Origin: Roseiarcus sp963779095
GTDB taxonomy: Bacteria; Pseudomonadota; Alphaproteobacteria; Rhizobiales; Beijerinckiaceae
Direction of reading: 5' to 3'
Assembly: GCA_963779095.1 (NCBI GenBank)
Contig: CAVZWU010000024.1
Coordinates: forward strand, 1 to 64,000
DNA: 64,000 bases
Shown here: piece after piece, positions 28,272 through 38,605 of the stretch
Numbering within the stretch: the first letter of the stretch is position 1
Layout of the letters: each line of letters begins with the position of its first letter
Position numbers and translations under genes: made by a program
Notes under the pieces: model-generated
The model's database searches: none
Seen by the model: the letters and a program-made list of their open reading frames with translations, nothing else
What the model was told of the DNA's origin: nothing

Positions 28272-30080
28272 ATGGACAAACCGATACGGGCGGCGTCCGA
28301 TCGAGAGCGCCGACTTGCGGTGGCGCTGGATCGTGAGAAGGCGGACGCGGTCATCCGCGACTGCGCGGTGCTCGACGTGCACACTGGCTTGACGAGTTCT
28401 GGCGGCGTCGCGATCGTCGCCGACCGAATCGCCTATGTCGGCGAAGTCGACGACCTAGTCGGACCCGGCACGACGGTGATCGAAGGACACGGCCGCATCG
28501 CTGTTCCCGGTCTGATCGAAGGTCACATCCATACCTACGAGAGTCATTCGCCGATCAGCGAGATCGCTCGCGGCTTTCTCCGTCACGGCGTCACGACGAT
28601 CGTGACCGATTTCTACGGCGAGGCCGTGGTCCGCGGCGTCGATGCGGTGAGGGCGTCTCTCGACGAAGCCACGACGACGGCGCTGAACGTCGTCTTCATC
28701 CTGCCTATGCCGGCGCTGTACCAAGCCGAGCCTTATGCTCATACCGGCACCATCGATCTCGCCGCGATGGAGGAGATGGCCGCCTGGCCGGAATGCCACG
28801 GCCTCAATGAATGTTTCATCAAGGAACTGGTCGGCGGCGAGCCAAGGCTGCGCCGGCTGGTCGACGTCGTGCAGGCGCGCGGCGGCAAAATCTGCGGCCA
28901 CGGCTCGGAGGGAAGCCCGCACGAGATCCAGGCCTGGGCCGGTTGGGTCGGACGCCTCGACGATCACGAATCGGTCGCCGGCGAGGAGGCGCTGGCGAAG
29001 CTTCGGGCCGGCGTGCACATTATCGCACGTGAGGGGTCGGGCGTCGCCGACGTCGCCAATATCGTGCGTACGATGCTCGATCGCGGCGCTGATTTCCGCC
29101 GGGTCTCGTTCTGCACAGACCTGATCTCGCCGGTCGACATTCTCGCCCGCGGCAGCATCGACTATTGTGTCCGGCTCTGCATCGGAATGGGCGTCCCGCC
29201 GGTCACGGCCGTGCAAATGGCCACCCTCAACTCCGCCGAGTGCCATCAGATCGACCACGATGTGGGCTCTTTGTCCCCGGGTCGGCGGGCCGACGTCATT
29301 CTGCTGCGCGGCTCCCTAGCCGAATTTGACATCGATCTGGTCGTCGCAGCCGGCAAAGCCGTAGCGGAACAGGGTCGTAATCTCTCGCAACGGTCTCCGC
29401 CGAAGCGGCCGGCCTTCGCCTATCACACCATCAATCCCGGAGCGATCGCTCCCGGCATGTTCGCCGTGCCTGGTCCTTCGGACGTCGAGGCGGTGATGGC
29501 GCGAGTGATTGGCGTCAGCGATGGAACGATCATCACCCGCGAACTGGAGCGGAGGCTCCCCGTATTCGCCGGCGTGATCGGTTGCGCGCCTGACCGAGGC
29601 GTCAACACCATCGCCGCCATTGATCGCCACACCGGCAAGGGAACGATCGGACTGGGCTTCGTGGAAGGCTTTGGATTGCAAAGCGGCGCGATGGCCTCCA
29701 GTTACAACCCGCAATACCAGGATTTGCTCGTCGTCGGGACGACGAATTGCGACATGGCCGCTGCGGCCGAGGAATGCGTGCGGATGGGCGGCGGCTTCGC
29801 CGTCGTCAACGACGGCAAGATTCTCGCTTCGGTGCCGTTGCCGCTCTACGGGTTGTTGTCGGAAGAATTGATCGACGATCTGGGGTGTCAGATCGAGGCC
29901 GCGATCACCGCGCTTCGCGGGCTCGGTTGCACGCTGGGGTCGCCGTTCCATACTTTGGCGTTCTCGGGGTTGCCCGTCTCGATCGGGCGCTTGAAGATTA
30001 ACTCGCGCGGGCTTGTGGACGTCTGGAAAGGTGAGATCGTTCCAGTGGTGGCGAGAGCCGAAACGGCGCCGGTCGCCTGA
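28272..30080 (+). CDS. adenine-deaminase-like amidohydrolase, paralogue 2
   Basis: A 602-residue protein with a good GGGAGAAAGG ribosome-binding site before the ATG. The metal-site HIH is at residues 85–87 (VPGLIEGHIHTYES). Further family marks are HGSEGSPHE, REGSGVADVANI, TDLISPVDILARGSIDYC, ATLNSAECHQID and the C-terminal domain AAIDRHTGKGTIGLGFVEGFGLQSG. As in paralogue 1, hydrolytic ring opening or deamination of a purine-like or cyclic amide substrate is the family-level expectation; the true substrate is unknown. The N-terminal third is nearly identical in DNA to paralogue 1, which suggests gene conversion. It sits directly after the permeases and before the CocE-type hydrolase. Confidence 0.85.
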   Translation: MDKPIRAASDRERRLAVALDREKADAVIRDCAVLDVHTGLTSSGGVAIVADRIAYVGEVDDLVGPGTTVIEGHGRIAVPGLIEGHIHTYESHSPISEIARGFLRHGVTTIVTDFYGEAVVRGVDAVRASLDEATTTALNVVFILPMPALYQAEPYAHTGTIDLAAMEEMAAWPECHGLNECFIKELVGGEPRLRRLVDVVQARGGKICGHGSEGSPHEIQAWAGWVGRLDDHESVAGEEALAKLRAGVHIIAREGSGVADVANIVRTMLDRGADFRRVSFCTDLISPVDILARGSIDYCVRLCIGMGVPPVTAVQMATLNSAECHQIDHDVGSLSPGRRADVILLRGSLAEFDIDLVVAAGKAVAEQGRNLSQRSPPKRPAFAYHTINPGAIAPGMFAVPGPSDVEAVMARVIGVSDGTIITRELERRLPVFAGVIGCAPDRGVNTIAAIDRHTGKGTIGLGFVEGFGLQSGAMASSYNPQYQDLLVVGTTNCDMAAAAEECVRMGGGFAVVNDGKILASVPLPLYGLLSEELIDDLGCQIEAAITALRGLGCTLGSPFHTLAFSGLPVSIGRLKINSRGLVDVWKGEIVPVVARAETAPVA

Positions 30081-30133
30081 GTGGAAACACAGCGACGCCG
30101 CGGGCGACGGCCGGCCGAGGCGAGCGATTCGAT

Positions 30134-31858
30134 ATGATCGGTTTTGGCGATGTGACGCTCGTACGCGATCGTCCTGCGACCATGCGGGATGGAACGGTCT
30201 TGCGCGCCGACATATACCGGCCCGCTGGCGCAGGGCCGCATCCCGTGCTGTTGCTGCGGACGCCGTACAACAAGGCCTTCGCGCAGAACAACGTCTACCG
30301 CCATCCCATCTGGTACGCCCGTCACGGATATATCGTCGTGGTGCAAGACGTGCGGGGGCGCTACGCCTCGGATGGACGCTTCGATCCTTACGGGCATGAA
30401 GCGGAGGACGGGGCGGATACAATCGAATGGGCCGCCTCCCTGGAAGCGTCGACCAACCGCGTGGGGACGTATGGCTTCTCCTACGCGGGAGCCAACCAGA
30501 TGCTTGCCGCCGGACGACAGCCGGCGGGGCTGGCCTGCTGCGCCGTCGGATGCGCCGGCGACGATTTCTTCGACGGCTGGACTTACCGCGGCGGCGCGTT
30601 TCAGCTCGCTTTCGTGATTTCCTGGGCCTTGCAGGCGCTCGCCGGACCCGACGCCGTCAAGCGCGGCGATCGAGCTGCTTTCGATCGCATTCGCGCCTTT
30701 GCCGCGAACATGCGAGCCGCGTACCAGAGACCCCTGGCGGACTGGATCAAGTCCGGGGATCTGCCCGACTATTTCGTCGACTGGGTTACACACGACGTTC
30801 GTGACGCGTTCTGGCGGGAGATCAGTCCTTCACGCGCACATTCCGTCATCCGCACGCCCTGCCTTCATATCGGCGGGTGGTACGACACATTTCTCAAGGG
30901 AACTCTCGTCAATTATCAGGCGCTGCTACTGAACGCCGACATTTCTGCATCCAACCAGGCCCTGATCATCGGCCCTTGGCAGCATGTGCCTTGGAGCCGG
31001 TTCAACGGCGAAGTGGACTATGGGGCCGCCGGCGACAATTGCATCGACGAGTGGCAATTGGCGTGGTTCGATCGCTGGCTGAAGAACCGCCCGCCCGCGC
31101 CCGAGACGGCGCCGGTCCGTTATTTCCTGATGGGCGCAAACGTTTGGATCGACGCCGACGTCTGGCCGCCGCCGGGAACCCGCGTCGTCGAATTGTTTCT
31201 GCGCTCGACGGGCCGCGCCGGCTCACTGTCGGGCGATGGCCGTCTTTCCCCCGAACCTCCCGGTGAAGAGCCTGCCGACATTTTCGTTTATGATCCCGGC
31301 AGCCCCGCAAGCAGTCTTGGGGGCGCGTCCTGCTGTTCGGCGGATCTCGCCCCGATCGGCTCGTTCGATCAGCGGCCGGTCGAAATTCGCAACGACGTGC
31401 TGGTCTACGACTCAGCCACGCTGGCCCGTGACTGCGACGTCGTCGGCTCGATTCGACTGTTGCTCCACGCCGCGACCGACGGTCCCGACACCGATTGGAC
31501 CGCCAAGCTCGTCGATGTCCACCCCGACGGAAGAGCGATGAACTTGTGCGATGGCGTCATTCGCGCGCGCTATCGCGATTTGCTCGAGGAGCCGAAGCTG
31601 CTGGAACCCGGAAAGACTTACGAATACCGGATCGATCTGGGTGCGACGGCGATCCGCTTCGAAGCGGGGCACCGCGTCAGGTTGGAAGTGTCGAGCTCGA
31701 GCTTTCCCGCCTACGACGTCAACCCCAATACCGGCGGTCGCGGGTGCGAGGCGGACCCCTGGTCCATGCGCCCGGCGATGCAGATCGTGCGCCACGATGC
31801 GGCACACGCCTCGCGTCTGCTCCTGTCTCTGGCGGAAGGCTCCTCGCTTGAACAATGA
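30134..31858 (+). CDS. CocE/NonD-type alpha/beta hydrolase (X-Pro dipeptidyl-peptidase S15 family)
   Basis: A 574-residue protein with the S15 fold: DGTVLRADIYRP, LRTPYNK, IVVVQDVRGRYASDGRF, nucleophile elbow GTYGFSYAGANQ (Ser116), GGWYDTFLKGTL with the acid Asp, and GPWQHVPW with the catalytic His. The C-terminal jelly-roll segment (VLVYDSATLARDCDVVGSIRLLLH, YRIDLGATAIRFEAGHRVRLEVSSS) completes the family architecture. Members cleave esters or amides such as cocaine, glutaryl-cephalosporins or X-Pro peptides. No signal peptide is visible, so it acts on an imported compound. The start at 30134 lies 53 bases after the amidohydrolase. Confidence 0.85.
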   Translation: MIGFGDVTLVRDRPATMRDGTVLRADIYRPAGAGPHPVLLLRTPYNKAFAQNNVYRHPIWYARHGYIVVVQDVRGRYASDGRFDPYGHEAEDGADTIEWAASLEASTNRVGTYGFSYAGANQMLAAGRQPAGLACCAVGCAGDDFFDGWTYRGGAFQLAFVISWALQALAGPDAVKRGDRAAFDRIRAFAANMRAAYQRPLADWIKSGDLPDYFVDWVTHDVRDAFWREISPSRAHSVIRTPCLHIGGWYDTFLKGTLVNYQALLLNADISASNQALIIGPWQHVPWSRFNGEVDYGAAGDNCIDEWQLAWFDRWLKNRPPAPETAPVRYFLMGANVWIDADVWPPPGTRVVELFLRSTGRAGSLSGDGRLSPEPPGEEPADIFVYDPGSPASSLGGASCCSADLAPIGSFDQRPVEIRNDVLVYDSATLARDCDVVGSIRLLLHAATDGPDTDWTAKLVDVHPDGRAMNLCDGVIRARYRDLLEEPKLLEPGKTYEYRIDLGATAIRFEAGHRVRLEVSSSSFPAYDVNPNTGGRGCEADPWSMRPAMQIVRHDAAHASRLLLSLAEGSSLEQ

Positions 31859-31912
31859 GCCGGTGTGGGTCGCTGCGACCGCCCTATGAAGTCGCGGACG
31901 GGAGTGGAACAG

Positions 31913-32047
31913 ATGACGACGGGACAGATCGATCCGATTTCCGCGGTTGCCGCGGTGCAGCCGAGAGTTCTCGCCCGAGTTACCGATTCCAGAAAGGATG
32001 CGCGCCTGGACGCTGAGCGGATCCGACGAATTGTCCGCGAGGTCTAA
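31913..32047 (+). CDS. uncertain 44-residue open frame
   Basis: MTTGQIDPISAVAAVQPRVL followed by a charged helix (DSRKDARLDAERIRRIVREV). It might be a small peptide, or the displaced N-terminus of the alcohol dehydrogenase remnant that follows. It lacks a clear ribosome-binding site. Confidence 0.2.
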   Translation: MTTGQIDPISAVAAVQPRVLARVTDSRKDARLDAERIRRIVREV

Positions 32048-32082
32048 GCCGGTTCCCTCGCCCGGGCGCGCTGAGGTTTCTC

Positions 32083-32924
32083 GTGAAAATCGATGCGGTG
32101 GCGATCTGCGCGACCGATCTTGAAATCATCCATTACGGATCAGATCGCCGGCGAAGATTGAGGGAGGTCCCCATTTCACAAGGGCTTCACGCCGGGACAC
32201 GGGTACATGGGGCGGGTCGCCGCGCTCGGTATCGGCGTCGACTGGCTCGCGATCGGCGAGCGGGTCACGGTCGAGATCATGCCGGTTGCGGGCGCTGCAC
32301 GCGATGTCGCGCGGGCACGTACTACATCGTGCCTAAAACTACGGCCTCAAATACGGGGCGCTCGGCAAGGGACACAGGGCGAACGGCTTCATGACCGACG
32401 GGGCTTCGCCGAATTCGCCGTCAACCACACGAACACACTCGTGCGAGTGGCCCGACGAGATGAGCGACGAAGAAGCGACGCTGGCCGTCACAGCAGAGAC
32501 CTCGATGTACGGGCAGACGGTGCTCGGCGGCCTTGTCGTCGGCGAAATCGTCATCGTCATTGGCGCCGGGCCGATTGGACTTTTGGCGGCGGGCGTAGCC
32601 AAGGCGATGGGGGCGCAACCGATCATTTTGGCCAGGACCCGCGACAACCGATTAGACCGGGCGCAAACTCGGGGCCGACCATGTGCTCAAGGTCGGCGCC
32701 GGCGACGCGGCGGCTCGGATCCGGGTACTGATGGGCGGCCTCGGAGCGGATTACGTCATCGAATGCGCGGGAACCGAAGCGGCGCTTGGACTTGCGGTCG
32801 CTGCAGTCAATCGCGGCGGCAGATCTGCCTCGCTGCGCTTCCGCACAATCCCGACACGTTGGAGGTCGCCCATCTCGTTCGCAACAACCCGGCCGAGCCG
32901 CTTCAATTCCTCAGGAACCCATAG
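32083..32924 (+). pseudogene. zinc-dependent alcohol dehydrogenase (MDR family), multiply frameshifted
   Basis: Pieces in all three frames give an MDR dehydrogenase: VKIDAVAICATDLEIIHYG (catalytic zinc Cys), a stretch around GRVAALGIGVDWLAIGERVTVE, a partial structural-zinc lobe (CGRCTRC), NGFMTDGASPN / GGFAEFAVNHTNTLVRV, then MSDEEATLAVTAETSMYGQTVLGGL, the Rossmann motif VIGAGPIGLLAAGVAKAMGAQPI, and GADYVIECAGTEAALGLAVAAVNRGGR. At least four shifts are needed to read it through, so it is dead. It ends immediately before the GMC gene, with CCATAG followed by that gene's ATG, which suggests the two were co-transcribed oxidative steps. Confidence 0.75.
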
Positions 32925-34600
32925 ATGCAACCTGTCGACTTTCTCGTCATCGGCGGCGGCTCCGCCGGCTCCGTGCTGGCGTCGCGTCTCTCGGAAGATC
33001 CTAAAACTCGCGTGTTGCTGATCGAAGCGGGCATGGACGTCCCGCCGGACGTCGTTCCCGACGACATCGCCGATCTGTTTCCCCGGGCTTACGGCAATCC
33101 CCGATATTTCTGGCCCTCGCTCAAAGCGAAGCTCCACGACGGCGGTCCGGAGTTTCCTTACTCGCAAGCGCGTCTCCTGGGAGGTGGCTCCAGCGTCATG
33201 GGCATGTGGGCGGTGCGCGGCCTCGCGGCGGATTATGACGCCTGGTCTGCGCGCGCGCCCGAATGGTCCTATGCCGAGACGCTGCCCTTTTTCAGACGGC
33301 TGGAAACCGACCGCGACTTTAGGTCCGTGGGGCACGGCGGGGACGGCCCGATCCCGATTTCGCGCTTCCGCCGGGAACAATGGCCCAAGTTCGTGCGGGC
33401 GCTCGAGCGGGCGGCGGGCAAGAAGGGCTTGCCGCCGCTTCAGGACCTCAACGAACAGTTCCATCAAGGAGTATTTCCTCTGCCGCATAGCACCGACGGG
33501 GTCAACAGGGTTTCCACTGCGGGCGCCTATCTCGACGCCGCGGTGAGGGTGCGAAAGAATTGGAGATTCAGAGCGCGGTCGAAGCCACCTCGCTCATCTT
33601 CTCCGGCCGCACCGCGAGCGGCGCGCGTCTCAGGCGGGCGGATGGACGGAGCGAGGCGGTGGCGGCGCGACATGTGATCGTTTCGGCCGGAACGATCCAT
33701 TCGCCGGCGCTGCTGCTGCGGTCCGGAATCGGGGCCGGCGCAGCGCTACGGTCGGCGGGCATAGAGGTCGTCGCCGACCGGCCCGAAGTGGGCGTGAACT
33801 TGCAGAACCATGTGTTTCTTCACTTCGCGTCGCTGCTTAGACCGTGGGCGAGGCAACACGAGTCAGCGCGGCGCTACGGCGTCGCCTGCGCTCGCCGCGC
33901 GTCGCCGCTCGCCGCCGCCGACGACCCCGACATGTTCATCGCTTTCATCGGCCGCACGTCGGGACGAGCGAACGGAAACCGTCTCGGGATGGTCCAGGCG
34001 GCCTTGTACGCGCCGCATTCTCGGGGACGCGTTCAGTTGAAGCGCGACGATCCGATGGGATCGCCCGACGTCTCGTTTCGTCTACTGTCGGACGAGCGCG
34101 ACCGGTCGCGCTTCGTCGAGACCGCGCGCTTCTGCCGCGACATCCTTGCAGACGAGGATGTCCGGCCGCTGGCGTTCGAAACCGTGCTGCTTCCGCCGAA
34201 TCCGCCGATCCGCAAACTGACCAAGCCGGGGTTGCGCTCGGCGATGCTGGCGAAGGGTTTCGCCAGCCTGCTCGAAATGCCGACGCCGCTCCGCCGGGGC
34301 GCGCTGGCCGCCATCTTCGGTCGGTCCCGTTTCCTAGACGCGATCGAGAGCGATGAACAATTCGACGCCTTGGCGCTGCAATCCGCCGCGCCGATGTTCC
34401 ATCCCGTCGGGACTTGCGCGATCGGCTCGGTGGTCGACGCGAATGGCGGCGTGATCGGCGTCGAGGGGCTCAGCGTGATCGACGCTTCGATCATGCCGTT
34501 CATACCGCGCGCTAATACGAACATTCCGACGATAATGGTCGCGGAGAAATGCGCAGCCTCATTGCGGGTCGGCCCGGCCGCCGCAAGCGTGAGCGGTTAG
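32925..34600 (+). pseudogene. GMC-family FAD oxidoreductase, one frameshift
   Basis: The N-terminal FAD-binding motif DFLVIGGGSAGSVLASRLSED (GGGSAG at residues 10–15), then LLGGGSSVMGMWAVRG and STAGAYLDAA, run to about 33550, where a one-base change moves the frame. The second half continues HVIVSAGTIHSPALLLRSGIGAG, VGVNLQNHVFLHF and the catalytic region MFHPVGTCAIGSVVD ... GLSVIDASIMPFIPRANTNIPTIMVAEK. GMC enzymes (choline dehydrogenase, alcohol or glucose oxidase types) oxidise alcohols to aldehydes. The intact protein would be about 555 residues. Only one indel breaks it, so decay is recent or the base is miscalled. Confidence 0.82.
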
Positions 34601-34727
34601 ATCGGCATCGCGTCCCGCTCTCGATGACAATCGTCTCGACATCCGCGGCACCGTTGCGGCGAAAGCTCGCAGCTCGATTGTATTCTCCGGATTCGAAGTA
34701 GGCCAGGCCTTGTTCGAAAGTCGGAAA

Positions 34728-35622
34728 TTAGATCACGACAAACCGGTGAAATCTGTCTGTTCCGTCCATCGCCTTGTATCGACCCGCCGCGCGCAGCACG
34801 CGGCCGCCAAGCGTCGCTCCGATGGTATGGGTCGCGACCTGCGCATAGCGCGCCGTCGACGACAGGTTGTTGTGGCCGAGCAGAACCTGAATGATCCGGA
34901 TGTCCGTCCCGCCCTCCAAGGAGATGCGTCGCAAAACTATGACGCAACGTGTGCAGCGTGACGCGTTTAGTTAGGCCTGCGGCTTTGACCGCCGACCGGC
35001 AGGCGGCGTGCAAAACGGTCGGGTCGATCGGGCGCTCGTCATCGCGTCCGGGAAACAGATAGGTCGTTGGCCGCGCGAGCCGCCAATAAGTACGCAGGAT
35101 GCCGAGCAATTGGGGCGACAGCATCACATTGCTGTCCTTGCCGCCTTTGCCATGGCGGATCAGGATCACGCCCCGCGTGCTATCGATGTCCGCGACCCGG
35201 AGGCTCGCGACCTCCGAAGCCCGGAGGCCCGCCGCATAGGCCGTCGTCAGCGCGGCGCGGCTCTTCAGGCTCGAAACGGATTCCAGAAACGGCACGACTT
35301 CGTCGGCGCTCAGCACGACCAGCAGCTTACGCGGCTCGCGCGCATAAGGGATGCGCTCGGGAACGTCCGCCTCGCCGAGGACGCCATAGAAGAAACGCAA
35401 GGCGCACACGATCTGGTTGAGCCCAGGCCACGAGACGCCAGTGGAAACAAGATGGACCTGGAAGGCGCGGACATCCTCAAGTCCCAACCGTTCTGGCGAC
35501 TTGCCGAAATATCGGCTGAACTTCGAGACCGCGCTGATGTAGGATCGTTGCGTCGCCGGCGACATGTTGCGGACGGTCATGTCCTCGATCATGCGGCGAC
35601 GAAGAGGGCTCAACTCGGCCAT
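34728..35622 (-). pseudogene. tyrosine recombinase (XerC/D-like, IS91-associated type), frameshifted
   Basis: MAELSPLRRRMIEDMTVRNMSP begins a SAM-like core-binding domain (YISAVSKFSRYFGKSPERLGLEDVRAFQVHL). The catalytic domain follows: AAYAAGLRASEVASLRVADID (first Arg), a Lys in GKGGKD, then HTLRHSFATHLL (His-x-x-Arg). Near 34925 the frame shifts to EGGTDIRIIQVLLGHNNLSSTARYAQV, which supplies the GH and the nucleophilic Tyr. With the shift repaired all catalytic residues are present. Close relatives usually sit beside IS91-type transposases, which are not seen here. The group II intron begins about 100 bases upstream on the opposite strand. Confidence 0.75.
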
Positions 35623-35723
35623 CTGAAAACTCCTGTCTGGGGGATGGGCGTCGACACCCACATCCTCTCAGGCAGGAGGAACTCAACAAAACTCGCCGAT
35701 CACGCCGCGGTAGCGGCTTCGTT

Positions 35724-36958
35724 GTGTGCCGGGCATGTTCGGTAGCTTGGAGGTGAAAGTCCTCTACCCAGCCTGATGGAGGTGAAGGGTTAGCGATGCG
35801 CAAGGGCTATCGCCGCGAGGCGGGGTCTGAAGGAAGCGCGGAGCAAATGTGCGAGTTGATGGACAAGAACCGGATATGAGGCGCGAGCGTCGGACGAGCG
35901 GGCGACTAGTCGCGAAGTCCATATTCATCAAGGACGCGAAGCGTAGATTCGGCAACTGCGCACGGAAGGCGACCGAACTTACCCCGGGAGGTCTGCCCCG
36001 CGTTCCAACTTCGGAACTGAGGGCGTCGCAAGGCGTCCTGACCGCGGATGCAGAAGTCAGCAGAGGGCATATTAGGCCAAGCAGTCGGCAAGGCTAGTGA
36101 GGCACTCCAAAGCCGAAAGGCAGAGAAACAGATAGGCCGAGCCGGGAACGAGGGCCGAAGGCCCGAACGATTGAGAGTGGCGATTAGGACTGACAACTCA
36201 TGAGCGGAACGCGGCAGAAAACTCTGGGCGAGCAATTGTCTCAGACCTTGGTGGCGGAGGGTCGGGGTGAAGCCCTGGACGCCGAGGCCGAGGATGCCGA
36301 ACCGTTGATGGCGAAGCCAGCATCCGAAAGTCCGGCCTTGGCGGAACAACTAATGGAGGAGGTGTGTGATCGAGGGAATCTCGAAAGAGCGTGGAAGCGC
36401 GTTCGAAGCAACAAGGGCAGTCCTGGCGTCGATGGAATGACCATCGACGCCGCCAAGGATTACCTGCGTGAGCACTGGCCAAACATTCGGGCTCAATTGC
36501 TTGAGGGAACCTATCAGCCGCAGCCGGTCAAACGGGTCGAAATCCCGAAGCCGGACGGCGGGATCAGAAAGCTCGGCGTGCCTTGCGTCGTCGACAGACT
36601 GATTCAGCAGGCTATGCTGCAAGTTCTCCAAGAGCGGTGGGACCCGACGTTTTCCGAGCACAGTTACGGCTTTCGACCGGGGCGCTCCGCCCATCAGGCA
36701 GTGGCTCAGGCGCAACATTACATCGCCGACGGCTACAACGTCGTGGTCGATCTCGATCTCGAAAAGTTTTTCGACCGAGTCAATCACGACAGCCTGATGG
36801 CGCGCGTCGCCGCGCGGGTGTCCGATAAGCTTGTGCTCAAACTCATCCGGGCGTTTCTCAACGCCGGGGTGATGGAAGACGGTTTGGTCCGTCCGGTGGA
36901 TGAGGGCACGCCGCAGGGCGGCCCGCTTTCGCCCATCCTAAGCAATCTCGTGCTTGAC
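35724..36958 (+). other. group II intron, 5' portion, truncated by IS21
   Basis: The 5' boundary GTGTGCC fits the GUGYG consensus. A structured noncoding stretch follows (GTAGCTTGGAGGTGAAAGTCCTCTACC and similar pairings, typical of domain I), then the intron-encoded protein at 36200. Domains V and VI and the 3' end are missing because IS21 copy 3 replaces everything after 36958. Splicing and retrohoming are therefore impossible. The domain assignments come from sequence pattern, not from a fold computation. Confidence 0.65.
36200..36958 (+). pseudogene. ltrA: group II intron reverse transcriptase (LtrA-like), 3' truncated
   Basis: About 253 codons: a short N-terminal lead, then RT block 0–1 (LMEEVCDRGNLERAWKRVRSNKGSPGVDGM), block 2 (RRVEIPKPDGG-like KRVEIPKPDGGIRKLGVP), block 3 with the first catalytic Asp in YNVVVDLDLEKFFDRVNHD, and block 4 TPQGGPLSPILSNLVLD. 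The frame ends in the IS21 terminus, just before block 5, which would hold the YxDD active site. The maturase and endonuclease domains are also lost. The ATG has no strong ribosome-binding site. Confidence 0.85.
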
Positions 36959-37061
36959 TGTTGATTTCCACTGAGAACTGACCCGGGCGGCACGGGTTTT
37001 TCCACCGAGAACTGACCCATGTTCGAACCTCGCCCTCTTGGCCTTGGCAGGGGGCATCGGA

Positions 37062-38605
37062 GTGATCGACATGGAGTTACTGAGCGTCATCCGGCGCTGG
37101 CATTATCGAGATCATTTCTCGATCCGAGAGATATCTCGACGCACTGGGCTGTCGAGGAACACGGTCCGCAAGTACCTGCGTTCGGACAGCGTCGAACCGA
37201 AGTTCGCCGTCCCAGATCGGCCGAGCAGGCTGGACCCATACGCCGACAAGCTGTCGCATATGCTGCGGCAGGAGGCGGGGAAGTCGCGCAAGCAGAAGCG
37301 GACGATCAAGCAATTGCACGCTGATCTAGTCGCCCTCGGCTACGACGGCTCCTACAATCGCGTGGCGGCTTTCGCCCGCGACTGGAAGGCCGCCCGGCAA
37401 CGGGAGCAGAAGACGTGCGGCCGCGGCGTGTTCGTGCCGCTGGCGTTTATGCCTGGCGAGGCGTTCCAGTTCGACTGGTCGGAGGACTGGGCGGTCATTG
37501 CCGGCGAGCGGACCAAGCTGCAGGTCGCTCACTTCAAGCTCTCCTACAGCCGCGCCTTCTTCCTCCGCGGCCTACCCGCAGCAGACCCACGAGATGCTGT
37601 TCGACGCCCACAACCACGCCTTCCGTGTGTTGGGTGGCGTGCCGCGGCGGGGCATCTACGACAACATGCGCACCGCGGTCGACAAGGTCGGCCGCGGAAA
37701 GGAGCGCCAGGTCAACGCGCGCTTCTCAGCCATGGTCAGCCACTTCCTGTTCGAGGCGGAGTTCTGCAATCCGGCTTCCGGCTGGGAGAAGGGGCAGATC
37801 GAGAAGAACGTCCAGGACGCTCGCCATCGGCTCTGGCAGCCCACGCCGCAGCTTCCCTTCTCTGGCGGCGCTGAACGACTGGCTGGAGACGCGATGCCGA
37901 GAACTATGGGCACAGACGCCGCACGGCTCGCATCCTGGCACGGTCGCCGACGCCTGGGCGGAAGAAGCGCAGCACTTGATGCCGCTTCCCCGGCCGTTCG
38001 ACGGCTTCGTCGAACACGCCAAGCGCGTCTCGCCGACGTGCCTGATCCATCTGGAGCGCAATCGCTATAGCGTGCCGGCGTCCTTCGCCAATCGCCCGGT
38101 CAGCGTGCGGGTCTATCCCGAGCGCATCGTCGTCGTCGCCGAAGGGCAGATCATCTGCGAACACCGCCGAGTCTTCGCCCGCTCTCACCAACGAAAGAGT
38201 ACGACCACCGTTTTCGACTGGCGGCACTATCTGGCGGTCCTGCAACGCAAGCCTGGAGCCTTGCGCAATGGCGCGCCATTCACCGAACTCCCGCTCGCCT
38301 TCCGAACTCTGCAGCAGCGCATGCTCAAGACGCCAGGCGGCGACCGCGAGATGGTCGAGATTCTGGCTCTCGTCCTCCAGCATGACGAGCAGGCCGTGCT
38401 CACTGCCGTCGAACTGGCGCTGGAGGCCGGCGCGCCGACCAAGACGCATATCCTGAACCTGCTGCACCGATTGGTCGACGGCAAGCCGATCGACCCACCA
38501 GCCGTGAAGCCGCCTAATGCTCTGACCCTCACCACCGAACCGCAGGCCAACGTCGAACGCTACGACGCGCTGCGCAAAGCTCGGGAGGCGCGCCATGCGT
38601 CATAA
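37062..38605 (+). pseudogene. istA: IstA transposase, two frameshifts
   Basis: The helix-turn-helix and first catalytic Asp region are intact. An extra base near 37570 (CTCCGCGGCCTACCC in place of CTCCGGGCCTACCC) moves the middle part (QQTHEMLFDAHNHAF, RGIYDN, KGQIEKNV) to another frame. A second shift near 37850 (PTPQLPF against PMPSFPS) returns it for the C-terminal half. The remaining protein ends normally and overlaps istB by 11 bases. Confidence 0.85.

Noticed and set aside
36200..36958. Retron or diversity-generating retroelement reverse transcriptase
   Set aside because: The preceding 480 bases look like a group II intron domain I with a GTGTG 5' end, and the RT blocks match LtrA; no msr/msd or template/variable repeat was seen.
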